A stretch of 64,000 nt of DNA from the NCBI GenBank assembly GCA_023398495.1, contig JAEWSG010000038.1, positions 50,712 through 114,711 of the forward strand, in the 5' to 3' direction. The stretch's first letter is position 1, and the number at the start of each line of letters is the position of its first letter. The stretch is from Bacillota bacterium (GTDB taxonomy: Bacteria; Bacillota; Clostridia; Acetivibrionales; Acetivibrionaceae). The notes under the pieces are model-generated. The model was not told the origin of the DNA and made no database searches. It saw only the letters and a list, made by a program, of their open reading frames with translations. Of this stretch, positions 33,501 through 41,815 are shown one piece after another. The position numbers were made by a program, and so were the translations under genes.

Positions 33501-35361
33501 CATTGTTTATTCTGTCGAATTCAGAGTTATATGGTTTTGTAAAATCATTACCATAGTAGGTTACATTGCCGCTTGGAGATATAACTTTTAAATCCAGATC
33601 GTTGACAAGAGCTTTTGAGTAAACGCTTGACCCAGGATAATCCGTCCAAACAAGAGTGATTTTAAGAGGTTTGTCGCCATTTGCTACTACACAATTGCTT
33701 GAATAGGTTTTTGTCTGACCTACAGTAAGTGAAGTTGTTTCATCAATAACTTTTGTTGACATTAATGTATCTGCAAGGCTTACTTTACCCCATCCTTTTT
33801 CATTTGTATACCCATCACTTAGAGCTCCATTGATTACAAATGCTTTTATTAATGCTGCACTTGGTGATGAAATGTTATAATTTTTCTGTATATACTCTCT
33901 TACGACTGCTACTGCTCCAGCAGTTATTGGCGTTGACATGGAGGTTCCGTCCATGTATAAATAGTTTGCGTTACCGGGGTAGTCTGAACCATTTAAAAGA
34001 GAACTTTTAGTTGAAGCTATACTTTGACCCGGGGCTACAACATCAGGCTTAATTCTTCCGTCAACAGTTCCATAACTGGAGAAAACTGCTCTTTCATCAG
34101 GGTCATTTATGTTAGTCAGGTATGGTCTGTAATTAACTGTAGCACCTACAGTAATGCAGTTTTTTGCCGAACCAGGCGACCCAACTGTGCAGTTACCTGC
34201 TCTTCCACCGTTTCCCGATGAAAACAATACAGTCATATCCTTATTGTCCCATATAAATTTATCTAGATCTTCACAATTTTCTGTATATTTTCCTTTGGCA
34301 TTTCCACCCCAAGAATTTGTGTGTATTCTTGCTCCGAGATCGTATGCCTCGTCTAGAATATTGTATAACGTAGTATCAAATGAAAGACTATCACTGTCAT
34401 GACCATATGATTGCATGATCAGCTTTGCCTTAGGAGCCGTGCCTTTTATCTTGCCTTCTGACATTGTACCGTCTCCAAGGACGGAACCTGCAACGTGAGT
34501 ACCATGTCCGATAAGGTCTGCTCCATCAGTGTTCTTTGTGTTCTTTGGGAGTATGTCTATTACTCTTGTGCTGAAATCCTTATGTAAGGTGTTGTTGATA
34601 AGTCCAGGCTTCCCGTTGTCAAGACCGGAGTCCGCCACACATACAATCTGTCCTTCTCCTTCATATCCCATGACTGATGCAGTTTCAGCACCAATTATGC
34701 CTGTTGCTATATCGTTATGTAATTGGTTTTCATATTCTTCTTCAATTAATTTAACTGCATCATACTTTAAAAGATCTTCTATTAAATTGTATTTTACTTT
34801 TGCAATTATTTCTTTGTTATTGCAAAATAATTTTGAGCCGCCTTTTTTTACAAGCTCTTTCTCAATTTGATGCAAATCCCCAAAGGTACTTATTCTTATC
34901 TTGACCTCACTATCCTTATCAGAACTTTGTGTTTTTTTCATCAAATCCGGATCAATTTTATATTCTTTTTCAAATTTGATAACATCAGCTACAAAGTCTA
35001 AATTTCTGACTTTCGCAACAGCATTTGAATTAATAAGACAAAGGAAGGCATTGTCGGGTGCATATTCCACCAACTCTGCTCCCTCTTTTTCAAGCTCCAA
35101 CTTCATTTCATCTGTAAGAAAATCATTGAAAATAACAACGTAAGGCTTAGTTTTACTACTGTTTTCAATCATTGGCGATGAATCTGTTGCTTTTTGCTTA
35201 CCTCTTTCTTTTTCTTTTTTCAACGTGCTGTGCTTTAAATGAATTCTATAATCTTTTACCCCTTTGATATCTTTTGCTCCGTACACATTTGTGCACAGCC
35301 CAAAAGATGAAACCAGCATTGTAAATGCCAGTACTATTGCTGAAATGCTTTTTGAGTTCAT
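30556..35361 (-). CDS. Secreted subtilase with FN3, twelve kelch repeats, cohesin-like domain and type I dockerin
   Basis: 1601 residues. Signal peptide (about 1-28), propeptide-like region to about 215, then an S8 subtilisin domain with Asp244 ('CVADSGLDNG'), His286 ('IGHGTHVAGS') and Ser474 ('DGTSMSTPITAG'). A jelly-roll region (about 545-655), two FN3 domains (about 660-820), then kelch units (about 825-1390; I count 12, e.g. 'NGKIYAIGG' with 'EYDPITDKW'), enough for two six-bladed propellers. About 1395-1533 resembles a cohesin ('ISAQKLIMENGDFANVQFDV'). The end is a two-repeat dockerin ('GDLNDDNKVNSTDKVYLERY', 'ADLNGDGKINASDLTLINRY'). It is probably attached to a cellulosome scaffoldin. 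Start ATG follows 'AGGGAGGT'. Confidence 0.93.
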   Translation of the reverse strand: MNSKSISAIVLAFTMLVSSFGLCTNVYGAKDIKGVKDYRIHLKHSTLKKEKERGKQKATDSSPMIENSSKTKPYVVIFNDFLTDEMKLELEKEGAELVEYAPDNAFLCLINSNAVAKVRNLDFVADVIKFEKEYKIDPDLMKKTQSSDKDSEVKIRISTFGDLHQIEKELVKKGGSKLFCNNKEIIAKVKYNLIEDLLKYDAVKLIEEEYENQLHNDIATGIIGAETASVMGYEGEGQIVCVADSGLDNGKPGLINNTLHKDFSTRVIDILPKNTKNTDGADLIGHGTHVAGSVLGDGTMSEGKIKGTAPKAKLIMQSYGHDSDSLSFDTTLYNILDEAYDLGARIHTNSWGGNAKGKYTENCEDLDKFIWDNKDMTVLFSSGNGGRAGNCTVGSPGSAKNCITVGATVNYRPYLTNINDPDERAVFSSYGTVDGRIKPDVVAPGQSIASTKSSLLNGSDYPGNANYLYMDGTSMSTPITAGAVAVVREYIQKNYNISSPSAALIKAFVINGALSDGYTNEKGWGKVSLADTLMSTKVIDETTSLTVGQTKTYSSNCVVANGDKPLKITLVWTDYPGSSVYSKALVNDLDLKVISPSGNVTYYGNDFTKPYNSEFDRINNVENVVIQNPEIGTYRVEVTGYYIPNGPQPFAIVYSSDYLSTPKNMRANASLNSITANWDAVSGATSYEIEIDGADIQSVTETSFTHNNLNSNSEHKYRVRAVNPQKTGEWSNTLTVYTLLEKPILTGEVVNKALNISWNNIPDANYYEIYVNGGLSAVSNTNEFSYNISETNASYAITVKATAGFTTSEVSEKLVLTSLDGGISYKTPMLEARIDFGAVAASNGKIYVMGGKKGPFYINTVEEYDPETDTWNNQKAPMPSTRINFAAVEADNGKIYAIGGEGSGALDTVEEYDPITDKWTTKAKMNIARSKLGAVALGGKIYAIGGFNGFPINSIEVYDPVSNTWTIINAPMHTKRSDFGIGIVNGKIIVAGGDCASEKIKSVEEFDPLTNKWTVKHNMENWNSNFAMTEIDGKLYCSGGNNSDIIKEYNPKTDTWTDRGNLPEGINGHASVSQNGKVYILGGFTDSYSYTNKVVEYTPELGLWQKKSDMNDGKIYFACAELNGKMYTFGGSTGKGIEAWALDTVEEYDLEGNTWTQVASMGRPTVGAEAAVVNGKIYVFGGCDDIFTSEYYSTMKEYDPINKTWKTKKDMPDGRASHRAVVLDGYIYVIGGADYGDGRRVFKYDPINDSWSTMSSLLPIPLRNHSVAAVNGKIYAIGGSSGSKLLNTVYEYDPQKDIWTEKASLPGKILHAGCVSMNGKIYLKDSNSIYEYEPVKQSFVEIKNYSFRSLVNKAILFDNKMYTLGGLLFPNPITSEYYMDGVYCSDEMLPSITVGSQVIDIKSSAKDTPVAITKVPSEGIFKAEVSIKFDPSRITVSGVTPGKVIPEGYGLTYNIDSEQGIVSVQFTGDISAQKLIMENGDFANVQFDVLDSVSTTGQTNLTLIPDSCRLYRDLSFEYETKKLVNGNIDIFMYGDLNDDNKVNSTDKVYLERYILEIYNNLPDEYGTLSADLNGDGKINASDLTLINRYILGIITEFPVQQ

Positions 35362-35390
35362 TAAGTGTCTACCTCCCTGAAATTATGTAT

Positions 35391-35420
35391 TAATATGATT
35401 GAATTACATGTCATATTATA
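35391..35420 (-). promoter_or_regulatory. Promoter-proximal inverted repeat upstream of the protease gene
   Basis: TAATATGA (35391-35398) and TCATATTA (35411-35418) form a perfect 8-bp dyad with a 12-base spacer. On the minus strand it overlaps a TATAAT at 35420-35415, about 50 bases from the start codon. No strong -35 is seen. It could be an operator. The whole divergent gap 35362-35649 otherwise shows only AT-rich sequence. Confidence 0.4.
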
Positions 35421-35649
35421 AAGTAACTATTCTTCTGTGAGTTGAAAATAGTTGAAAAATTATTGAAAAATATTTGAATTGTTGTGACTTAAATTGTAAA
35501 AATATAAGAAATGATTGTGGTTGTGAATTAATGGAATGGTTTAAGGTAAATTTTACATATCGTTTTTTGTATATATTGATCATTTCAAAAATTATAGTTT
35601 GTATGATAAAATAGTGCTTGTCAAAATAAATTTGAATAAGGAGGTATTG

Positions 35650-36549
35650 ATGAAGAATTTAAAGAGAAAGGGCATTTTTATTGCTCTATTTATCATTGTA
35701 TGCGTGAGTTCAGTGTTGTATTGCGAGGCAAGTACGTTAACAGAACAGATATTTATCACAGTAAAAGTAAACGATAAGTGTATTAAGATGGATGCCGAGC
35801 CATATATAAAGGATGGCAGGACCTATGTTCCGGTACGTTTTATCGCAGAAGCTTTAGGGGCCGAGGTTGACTGGTTTCCCGAAGAAAAGAAGGTTTTAAT
35901 TAAAGAAAATGCAGAGGAAAAGGAAGTAAAAGTCGATTCTGACAAAACTGTTGCCCATTCGGTTTATGCTGAGGAAAGTGAAGCTATTAAACTGTTAATA
36001 GGCAGTAAAGAATTGGTTGTCTGTGGTGAGAAGAAACAAATGGATGCTGCTGCCGAAATAGTAAATGATCGTACAATGGTACCGGTTAGGTTTGTTTCTG
36101 AAAATCTTGGATGTGATGTAAAATGGGACGAACTAACCTATTCCGTATTGATAAATAAACAAGGAATTACAGTACCGCAGCAACATATTGAAAACAGGTC
36201 TTACACAGATGAAGATTTAATGTGGCTGGCACGTATAGTACATGTAGAGGTAAGGGGTTTGTCTATTAATGCAAAGGTTGCTGTAGCCAATGTAGTGTTA
36301 AATAGGGTTAAGAGCCCGAAATTTCCCAATACCGTATATGATGTGATTTATGCCAGTGGTCAGTTTCCACCTGTGAAAAAAGCAGGATTTAAGGAACTTG
36401 TACCTAACAAGGATTGTATTATTGCTGCAAAGATGGCTTTAGAGGGAATAAACAATATAGAAAACTGCTTGTATTTCAATAATGTTAAATTTAAAAACAA
36501 TAAGATTACTCTTTATAAGAGAATAGACGGAGAATATTTTTACTATTAG
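35650..36549 (+). CDS. Copper-amine-oxidase-N domain / SleB cell-wall hydrolase
   Basis: About 299 residues from ATG 35650, behind 'AAGGAGG'. Signal peptide (about 1-28), then two beta modules of the CuAO_N type: 'DGRTYVPVRFIAEALGAEVD' and 'NDRTMVPVRFVSENLGCDVK'. The C-terminal SleB/CwlJ hydrolase domain has the catalytic Glu in 'ARIVHVEVRGLSINAKVAVA' and continues 'NVVLNRVKSPKFPNTVYDV'. SleB cuts cortex peptidoglycan at spore germination; related enzymes act on vegetative walls. CuAO_N modules are common surface-anchoring domains in clostridia. It is divergent from the protease gene and ends at a strong terminator. Confidence 0.9.
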   Translation: MKNLKRKGIFIALFIIVCVSSVLYCEASTLTEQIFITVKVNDKCIKMDAEPYIKDGRTYVPVRFIAEALGAEVDWFPEEKKVLIKENAEEKEVKVDSDKTVAHSVYAEESEAIKLLIGSKELVVCGEKKQMDAAAEIVNDRTMVPVRFVSENLGCDVKWDELTYSVLINKQGITVPQQHIENRSYTDEDLMWLARIVHVEVRGLSINAKVAVANVVLNRVKSPKFPNTVYDVIYASGQFPPVKKAGFKELVPNKDCIIAAKMALEGINNIENCLYFNNVKFKNNKITLYKRIDGEYFYY

Positions 36550-36565
36550 ACATAAATATTAAAAT

Positions 36566-36605
36566 AAACTGCCTGAGCCTTTAAAGCTTGGGCAGTTTTG
36601 TTTTT
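36566..36605 (+). terminator. Rho-independent terminator after the SleB gene
   Basis: AAACTGCCTGAGC (36566-36578) pairs with GCTTGGGCAGTTT (36586-36598), with one internal T-T mismatch and a 7-base loop, followed by TGTTTTT. Confidence 0.85.
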
Positions 36606-36685
36606 CTGAAAAAACCGGATTGTTTAATATAAAAATTAAGGGGAAATAATTTTGGTTAGGGGTATTACATTACTGGACATTGGTG

Positions 36686-36712
36686 TATAATATAAATGCA
36701 AATGGTTTGCAT
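36686..36712 (+). promoter_or_regulatory. Promoter and palindromic operator of the zinc uptake operon
   Basis: TATAAT at 36686-36691 is followed at once by ATGCAAA-TGG-TTTGCAT (36696-36712), a perfect 7-3-7 palindrome, and a second offset dyad (GCAAATG ... CATTTGC, 36698-36715). Its place over the start site, 27 bases before the znuA ATG, fits repression by a Fur-family zinc regulator such as Zur. It does not match the Bacillus Zur box exactly, so the regulator is inferred. Confidence 0.6.
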
Positions 36713-36739
36713 TTGCATAAAAATATATGGAGGTACATT

Positions 36740-37690
36740 ATGAAGTCAATCAGAATTTTACCGATAATAATAGTAGTAATGATGCTGTTTGGTGCATGCA
36801 GCAATAGTGGAGCAAAAGATACAAGTAACATTGCGGGAGCTAGCAAGGTTAAGATTGTAACCTCGTTTTATCCCATGTATATATTTACAAAAAATATTAT
36901 AAAGGACGTTGAGGGTGTAAGTGTGGTGAATATGGCAGAACCTAAGGCAGGCTGTCTACATGATTATCAGATGACACCTGCAGACATGAAAATAATTGAG
37001 GATGCCGATATCATGGTGATTAATGGAGCGGGTATGGAAAGCTTTTTAGATAAAATTACAAAGGAACTGCCCGAACTAAAAATAGTGGAAGCCAGCAAAG
37101 GTCTTGAGCTATTAGAGGAAGAAGAAAACCATCATGAAGCCGAAGGCGAAAATGGAGAACACAATGAACATGAACATACTGTCAATGCACATATATGGGT
37201 AAGTATATCCGGAGCAATGGATGAAGTCAAGAACATAGGTGATCAACTGGCCGTTGCCGATCCGGAAAATGCAGAAAAATACAAAAGTAATGTTTTGGAT
37301 TATGTTGAAAAACTGAAGAATCAAAGAGAGAAAATGGTTAACGCTTTAAAGGGGATTGATAACAGGAATATTGTTACCTTTCATGAAGCTTTTTCATACT
37401 TTGCAGAGGAGTTTGGCGTTAACATAGTAGCGACAATACAAAGTGAAGAGGGAAGGGAACCTAGTGCAGGAGAACTGGCCGATACAATCAAAAATATAAA
37501 GGAATCAAATGTGAAGGCACTGTTCACAGAGCCGCAGAATTCATCAAACGCTGTAGAAATTGTCTCGAAGGAAACAGGTTTGGATGTATATGTTCTAGAT
37601 CCGGTTGTTTCAGGGGATGAAGCTGATTTGGATGCGTATATAAAGGCTATGGATGAAAATTTGAAAGTATTGATAGAGGCACTAAAATGA
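36740..37690 (+). CDS. znuA: Zinc ABC transporter substrate-binding lipoprotein
   Basis: 316 residues from ATG 36740, set by 'GGAGGT'. The lipobox 'LFGACS' gives lipidation at about Cys20. Cluster 9 binding-protein features are 'VTSFYPMYIFTKNI', 'LHDYQMTPADMKIIEDADI', a His/Glu-rich mobile loop 'HHEAEGENGEHNEHEH', 'NAHIWVSI' and 'TFHEAFSYFAEEFGVNI', supplying the His and Asp/Glu metal ligands. The His-rich loop is diagnostic of zinc rather than manganese members. It is the first gene of znuA-znuC-znuB, with a 4-base overlap to the next gene. Confidence 0.92.
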   Translation: MKSIRILPIIIVVMMLFGACSNSGAKDTSNIAGASKVKIVTSFYPMYIFTKNIIKDVEGVSVVNMAEPKAGCLHDYQMTPADMKIIEDADIMVINGAGMESFLDKITKELPELKIVEASKGLELLEEEENHHEAEGENGEHNEHEHTVNAHIWVSISGAMDEVKNIGDQLAVADPENAEKYKSNVLDYVEKLKNQREKMVNALKGIDNRNIVTFHEAFSYFAEEFGVNIVATIQSEEGREPSAGELADTIKNIKESNVKALFTEPQNSSNAVEIVSKETGLDVYVLDPVVSGDEADLDAYIKAMDENLKVLIEALK

Positions 37691-38490
37691 AAAAAACTAA
37701 GCATAGCGGATGTTGTCAGAATGGTTGTTGCGGTTTGTGTTGTACTAAAATTGAAAACTTCGGAGTGACCTTCGGAAGAACTCAGGTCTTAAAGGAAGTA
37801 AATCTCCATATACACTGCGGAGAACTTACTGCGTTAATTGGACCTAATGGTGCCGGTAAAACCACGCTTCTAAAAGCAATACTTGGGGAAGTAAAGCATA
37901 CCGGTGAATTGAAGTTCATGGACTCAAAGGGGGAAAAGAATGACAAACCTTTGGTTGGCTACGTGCCACAGTATTTGAGTTTTGATACGGGATCACCTGT
38001 AAGTGTATTTGATTTGTTTATGTCAAGTCTTGTTAAAGCTCCTACTTGGCTGTATAAACCTAAAGGGCTTAGAAATAAAGTTCAGGAAAGTCTTGCAAAA
38101 GTCAAAGCAGAATACCTCATAGACAGGCGATTGGGGGCACTGTCAGGAGGAGAACTTCAGAGAGTGCTTCTTGCACTTGCACTAGAACCTGTACCGCACC
38201 TTTTGCTTTTGGACGAGCCAGTCTCTGGCATTGACCAAAATGGATTGGAAATGTTCTACAACACATTGATGGAGCTTAAAGACAATTATGATCTTTCAAT
38301 AATACTCGTTTCTCATGATCTGGATCTGGTTATGAAATATGCAGACAGAATCGTTCTGGTAAAGGGTACTGTTTTAGGAAGTGGCACTCCTGAAGAAATG
38401 GCTGAAAATGAGATGTTGCTAAAGACCTTTGGAATATCATGGTATAGAGAGAATACTGATAAAGAAGGAGGGATAGAAAACAATGATTAA
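37687..38490 (+). CDS. znuC: Zinc ABC transporter ATPase with Cys-rich N-terminus
   Basis: 267 residues. Walker A 'LIGPNGAGKTTLLKAIL', Q-loop 'VGYVPQYLSF', signature 'LGALSGGELQRVLLALAL', Walker B 'HLLLLDEPVSGID', and H-loop 'ILVSHDLDL'. An unusual head, 'HSGCCQNGCCGLCC', places three vicinal Cys pairs (9-10, 14-15, 18-19) before the ATPase fold; this could bind zinc and tune transport. The start overlaps the znuA stop (ATGA), and the gene overlaps znuB by 8 bases. Confidence 0.92.
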   Translation: MKKTKHSGCCQNGCCGLCCTKIENFGVTFGRTQVLKEVNLHIHCGELTALIGPNGAGKTTLLKAILGEVKHTGELKFMDSKGEKNDKPLVGYVPQYLSFDTGSPVSVFDLFMSSLVKAPTWLYKPKGLRNKVQESLAKVKAEYLIDRRLGALSGGELQRVLLALALEPVPHLLLLDEPVSGIDQNGLEMFYNTLMELKDNYDLSIILVSHDLDLVMKYADRIVLVKGTVLGSGTPEEMAENEMLLKTFGISWYRENTDKEGGIENND

Positions 38491-39328
38491 TTTCTGGTAC
38501 TCATTTATAGATACTATCCTGCCTTTTCAATGGGCTCAGATGAACTTCATGAAAAATGCGTTAATTGCTGTATTGCTTATTTCTCCGATTTTCGGAATGA
38601 TTGGAACCATGATAGTTAACAATAAAATGGCTTTTTTTTCTGATGCACTGGGGCATGGAGCTTTTACAGGGGTGGCACTCGGAAGTGTTTTAGGAATTCT
38701 CAATCCTGTGCTGGCAGCAGTATGTTTTTCTATATTGTTTTCGGTTATTATAACTATTGTAAAGAATAAAAGCAAAACTTCTACTGACACAATTATTGGC
38801 GTGTTTTCATCTGTAGCAATATCTGCAGGGTTGGTTCTACTGTCTGTCGGAGGTAAAAATATTAATAAATACTCAAGTTATCTTTACGGAGATCTTTTAA
38901 GTATTACACCTTCCGATATGGTTATGCTGCTGGTTGTTTGTGTTGGCGTAATTGTAATGTGGATGCTGATGTTTAATAAAATGCTTCTTATCAGTGTTAA
39001 CCAGTCATTGGCAAAAAGCAGAGGAATCAATACACTTGCCTGTGAAATTATTTTTACTTGTGCAATTGCAGCAATTGTAACTGTAGCAATACAGTGGACA
39101 GGCTTACTTATTGTAAATTCTCTTGTAGTACTTCCTGCTGCTGCCGCAAGGAATGTAAGCGTTAATGTAAGGCAGTACCATCTGATATCGGTTCTGATTG
39201 CCCTTGTTTCGGGATTATCGGGACTTATACTGTCATATTACTGGAATTCCACTACAGGAGCGACTATTGTACTGATTTGTGCATTAATATATTTTATTAC
39301 ACTTGCTTTAAAGAATAGAGTCGGATAA
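38483..39328 (+). CDS. znuB: Zinc ABC transporter membrane permease
   Basis: 281 residues, about eight hydrophobic helices, ABC-3 family. Family landmarks are 'MAFFSDALGHGAFTGVALG' near the N-terminus (the conserved S-D-A-x-x-H-x-x-x-x-G) and 'TGLLIVNSLVVLPAAAARN' near the C-terminus. It forms the transmembrane channel with ZnuC and receives zinc from ZnuA. It overlaps znuC by 8 bases and closes the three-gene operon; the next gene begins 36 bases later and is different in type. Confidence 0.93.
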   Translation: MINFWYSFIDTILPFQWAQMNFMKNALIAVLLISPIFGMIGTMIVNNKMAFFSDALGHGAFTGVALGSVLGILNPVLAAVCFSILFSVIITIVKNKSKTSTDTIIGVFSSVAISAGLVLLSVGGKNINKYSSYLYGDLLSITPSDMVMLLVVCVGVIVMWMLMFNKMLLISVNQSLAKSRGINTLACEIIFTCAIAAIVTVAIQWTGLLIVNSLVVLPAAAARNVSVNVRQYHLISVLIALVSGLSGLILSYYWNSTTGATIVLICALIYFITLALKNRVG

Positions 39329-39364
39329 TATGGAAAGTATAATCTGAATTTAAGGGTGATAAAT

Positions 39365-41710
39365 GTGAAGTTTAATTATAAACTTGTGATTTCCTTAATG
39401 CTTTTTTTTACCGTGTCAGGTTTTTGGTGCTCGAAAAACCTTGTGACTGTGAACGCTTCACCGATTGCAGAGAATGAGATTACGGTGATTGTAGATTGGG
39501 ATAAAGTGAAATTTGATGTTCCTCCCACTATAATTGAAGGCAGGACTATGGTTCCGTTAAGAGCTATTTTTGAAGCGTTGGAAGCACAAGTTGAGTGGAA
39601 CGCTGATAAGAAGACCGTAACGGGGACGCGGGAAAATACAAATATAAAGCTTGTAGCAGGCAGCAAGCTTGCCGAAGTAAATGGGGAAGAAGTGTTGCTG
39701 GATGTACCGGCAACTATTATCTCAGGTAGAACTCTTGTGCCGGCAAGATTTATTTCAGAAGCTTTTGGGGCAAAGGTATCGTGGGATGCTAAAACCCGCG
39801 AGGTTACTATCCTGACACAGGATGTAATTAGTATTCCTGACGCAAATTTCGAAAAAGCAATAAGGCAAAATATAAAAAAATACTCAGGGGAAATTTTTTC
39901 CAGTGATTTAAAAAAGATAGTGTTTTTAGAAGCAGGAGAAAAAGATATATCTGATATTGAAGGTGTTCAATATATGAAAAATGTCAAATACCTTTACCTA
40001 GAAAAGAATAGTATCAGAGATATAAGCCTTCTGTCAGATCTATATAAACTTGAAAAAATCAGTCTTAATCAAAATAGAATTTCAGATATAAGACCGTTGG
40101 CACAATTGACAAATCTTAAAGTAATCTACATGCATACCAACTTGATAAAGGATATAACACCTCTTAAGTTATTAATAAACCTGGAGGAATTATACATCGG
40201 CGGAAACAGTATAAAAAAAATTGACACACTGTCTTCGCTAAGTAAGCTTGAAACGCTTTATCTTGGTGACAATCAGATAACTGATATGAGACCGCTTGCA
40301 AGTCTAAAAATGCTAAAGGAATTGGATATATACGCAAATTCTACATTGGATATAACACCCCTGAAAGAGTTAAAAAACCTTAAGGAAATATATGTTGAAT
40401 ATTATGCCGAAGAATCGGTACTTAATGATGAGCTCTATGAAAAATACGATACTATGCAAAAAAAGGCAAGAGAAATAGTTGAGAAGGTTATAAAACCTGA
40501 TATGACAGACCTTGAAAAAGAGCTTGCACTACACGATTATCTAGTTTTTAACACTACATATGATTATGAAAACTATCTCAAAGACACGGTTCAAGAGGAG
40601 TCGCACCAGCCTTATGGTGTTCTGGTAAATAAGGTGGCAGTTTGTGACGGTTTTGCAAGAACTATGCAAATTCTATTGGACATGGTTGGTATAGAGAATG
40701 AGTTTGTGCATGGTTATGCAGATGGCGAGATGGGCTGGATTGGCCATGCATGGAATATGGTTAAAATTGACGGTGAGTATTTTCACCTGGACGTTACCTT
40801 TAACAACATAGATAAGAATGGAATTGATATCGTCAATGATACAATAACTCACACATTCTTTAATCTTTCCGACAGACAGATTTCCATTGATCATAAATGG
40901 GAAAAGGATTCCTATCCTTCTTGTAATACAGACAGTGATTATTTTACAAGAAAAAATGAGATGAAAGGCGACAGAATTATTGACGGAGACACTGCATACT
41001 ATTTAGATAGCGATAATAAAATTGTAAAGTTAAGTCTTGTTGATCATACCTCATCAAAGCTTACTCAGAATTCAGCTGAAAAAATCGTTTTATGCGATGG
41101 TTTTATTTATTATATCTCCGGTGCAAAGGCAAGGGCAATATATAAAGTAAAGACTGATGGAACAAATGAAGAAGTAGTATTCGAAGGTGATGTAAAATAC
41201 CTGAAAGAAGATGGCGGTAACATTTACTTTATTGATGGTGATGATAGAATAAACACATTAAACAAATCGCAGGCAGGTATACGGAAAATAAGCAATGGAT
41301 CTATAGCGTCAGTGTTGTATTTTACAGAGGATTTTGTTATTTATAAGGCATATAAATGGAATATTGGTGGTCATTTGTATAGAATATCAAAGGAAACCGA
41401 GGAGACCGAAAGGATAATTTCCGATATGCCTTCGGGATTTTCGTTTTCGGAATATACAGGGTATTTGACTTATTATAACACTCCCCTTGAAAGGGTTATA
41501 GATGACTGGATTTATTACGTTAATGCAGATGACGGAAACAGTTTATATAAGGTCAAAGCAGACGGAACAGAAAGAACAAGGTTAAACTATTCCGAGAGTA
41601 CGATAATTGATATAATTGGCGACTGGTTATATTATCATAATGATAGTGATAGATCCAAAGTGTATAGAGTAAAAACAGACGGCAGTGAGAACAATAAAGT
41701 ACAGGAATAA
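39365..41710 (+). CDS. Secreted CuAO_N - leucine-rich repeat - transglutaminase-like - DUF5050 protein
   Basis: About 781 residues from GTG 39365 (an alternative GTG is at 39356, inside the 'AAGGGTG' ribosome site). Signal peptide, then two CuAO_N modules ('EGRTMVPLRAIFEALEAQVE', 'SGRTLVPARFISEAFGAKVS'). About six LRR units follow at residues 190-340 ('LEKISLNQNRISDIRPLAQL'). A transglutaminase-like domain carries Cys ('VAVCDGFARTMQILL'), His ('IGHAWNMVKIDGEYFHLD') and Asp. The C-terminal propeller-like repeats ('IYKVKTDGTNEEVV', 'LYKVKADGTERTRLN') are DUF5050-type. It may act on wall proteins or peptides. It lies 36 bases after znuB and may be co-transcribed, so zinc control is possible. Confidence 0.88.
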   Translation: MKFNYKLVISLMLFFTVSGFWCSKNLVTVNASPIAENEITVIVDWDKVKFDVPPTIIEGRTMVPLRAIFEALEAQVEWNADKKTVTGTRENTNIKLVAGSKLAEVNGEEVLLDVPATIISGRTLVPARFISEAFGAKVSWDAKTREVTILTQDVISIPDANFEKAIRQNIKKYSGEIFSSDLKKIVFLEAGEKDISDIEGVQYMKNVKYLYLEKNSIRDISLLSDLYKLEKISLNQNRISDIRPLAQLTNLKVIYMHTNLIKDITPLKLLINLEELYIGGNSIKKIDTLSSLSKLETLYLGDNQITDMRPLASLKMLKELDIYANSTLDITPLKELKNLKEIYVEYYAEESVLNDELYEKYDTMQKKAREIVEKVIKPDMTDLEKELALHDYLVFNTTYDYENYLKDTVQEESHQPYGVLVNKVAVCDGFARTMQILLDMVGIENEFVHGYADGEMGWIGHAWNMVKIDGEYFHLDVTFNNIDKNGIDIVNDTITHTFFNLSDRQISIDHKWEKDSYPSCNTDSDYFTRKNEMKGDRIIDGDTAYYLDSDNKIVKLSLVDHTSSKLTQNSAEKIVLCDGFIYYISGAKARAIYKVKTDGTNEEVVFEGDVKYLKEDGGNIYFIDGDDRINTLNKSQAGIRKISNGSIASVLYFTEDFVIYKAYKWNIGGHLYRISKETEETERIISDMPSGFSFSEYTGYLTYYNTPLERVIDDWIYYVNADDGNSLYKVKADGTERTRLNYSESTIIDIIGDWLYYHNDSDRSKVYRVKTDGSENNKVQE

Positions 41711-41713
41711 TAT

Positions 41714-41734
41714 GGTGCACGAAAAATATGCACC
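41714..41734 (+). terminator. Short hairpin after the transglutaminase-like gene
   Basis: GGTGCA (41714-41719) pairs with TGCACC (41729-41734). It has no T-run, so termination is uncertain. The bases GAAAAATATGCACCCA (41721-41736) recur exactly at 45392-45407 in a similar hairpin. Confidence 0.35.
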
Positions 41735-41815
41735 CAATGAATCAAGAAAAGATTTACATTTGTCCGAAATTTGGGTAATATGAAAGATATAAACTAAAAA
41801 GAGAGGCTAATTGGT

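Noticed and set aside
31881..34870. Several plus-strand open frames of 65-113 codons opposite the large protease gene
   Set aside because: They are antisense to a long, clearly coding kelch/subtilase frame, have no ribosome sites and no recognisable domains.
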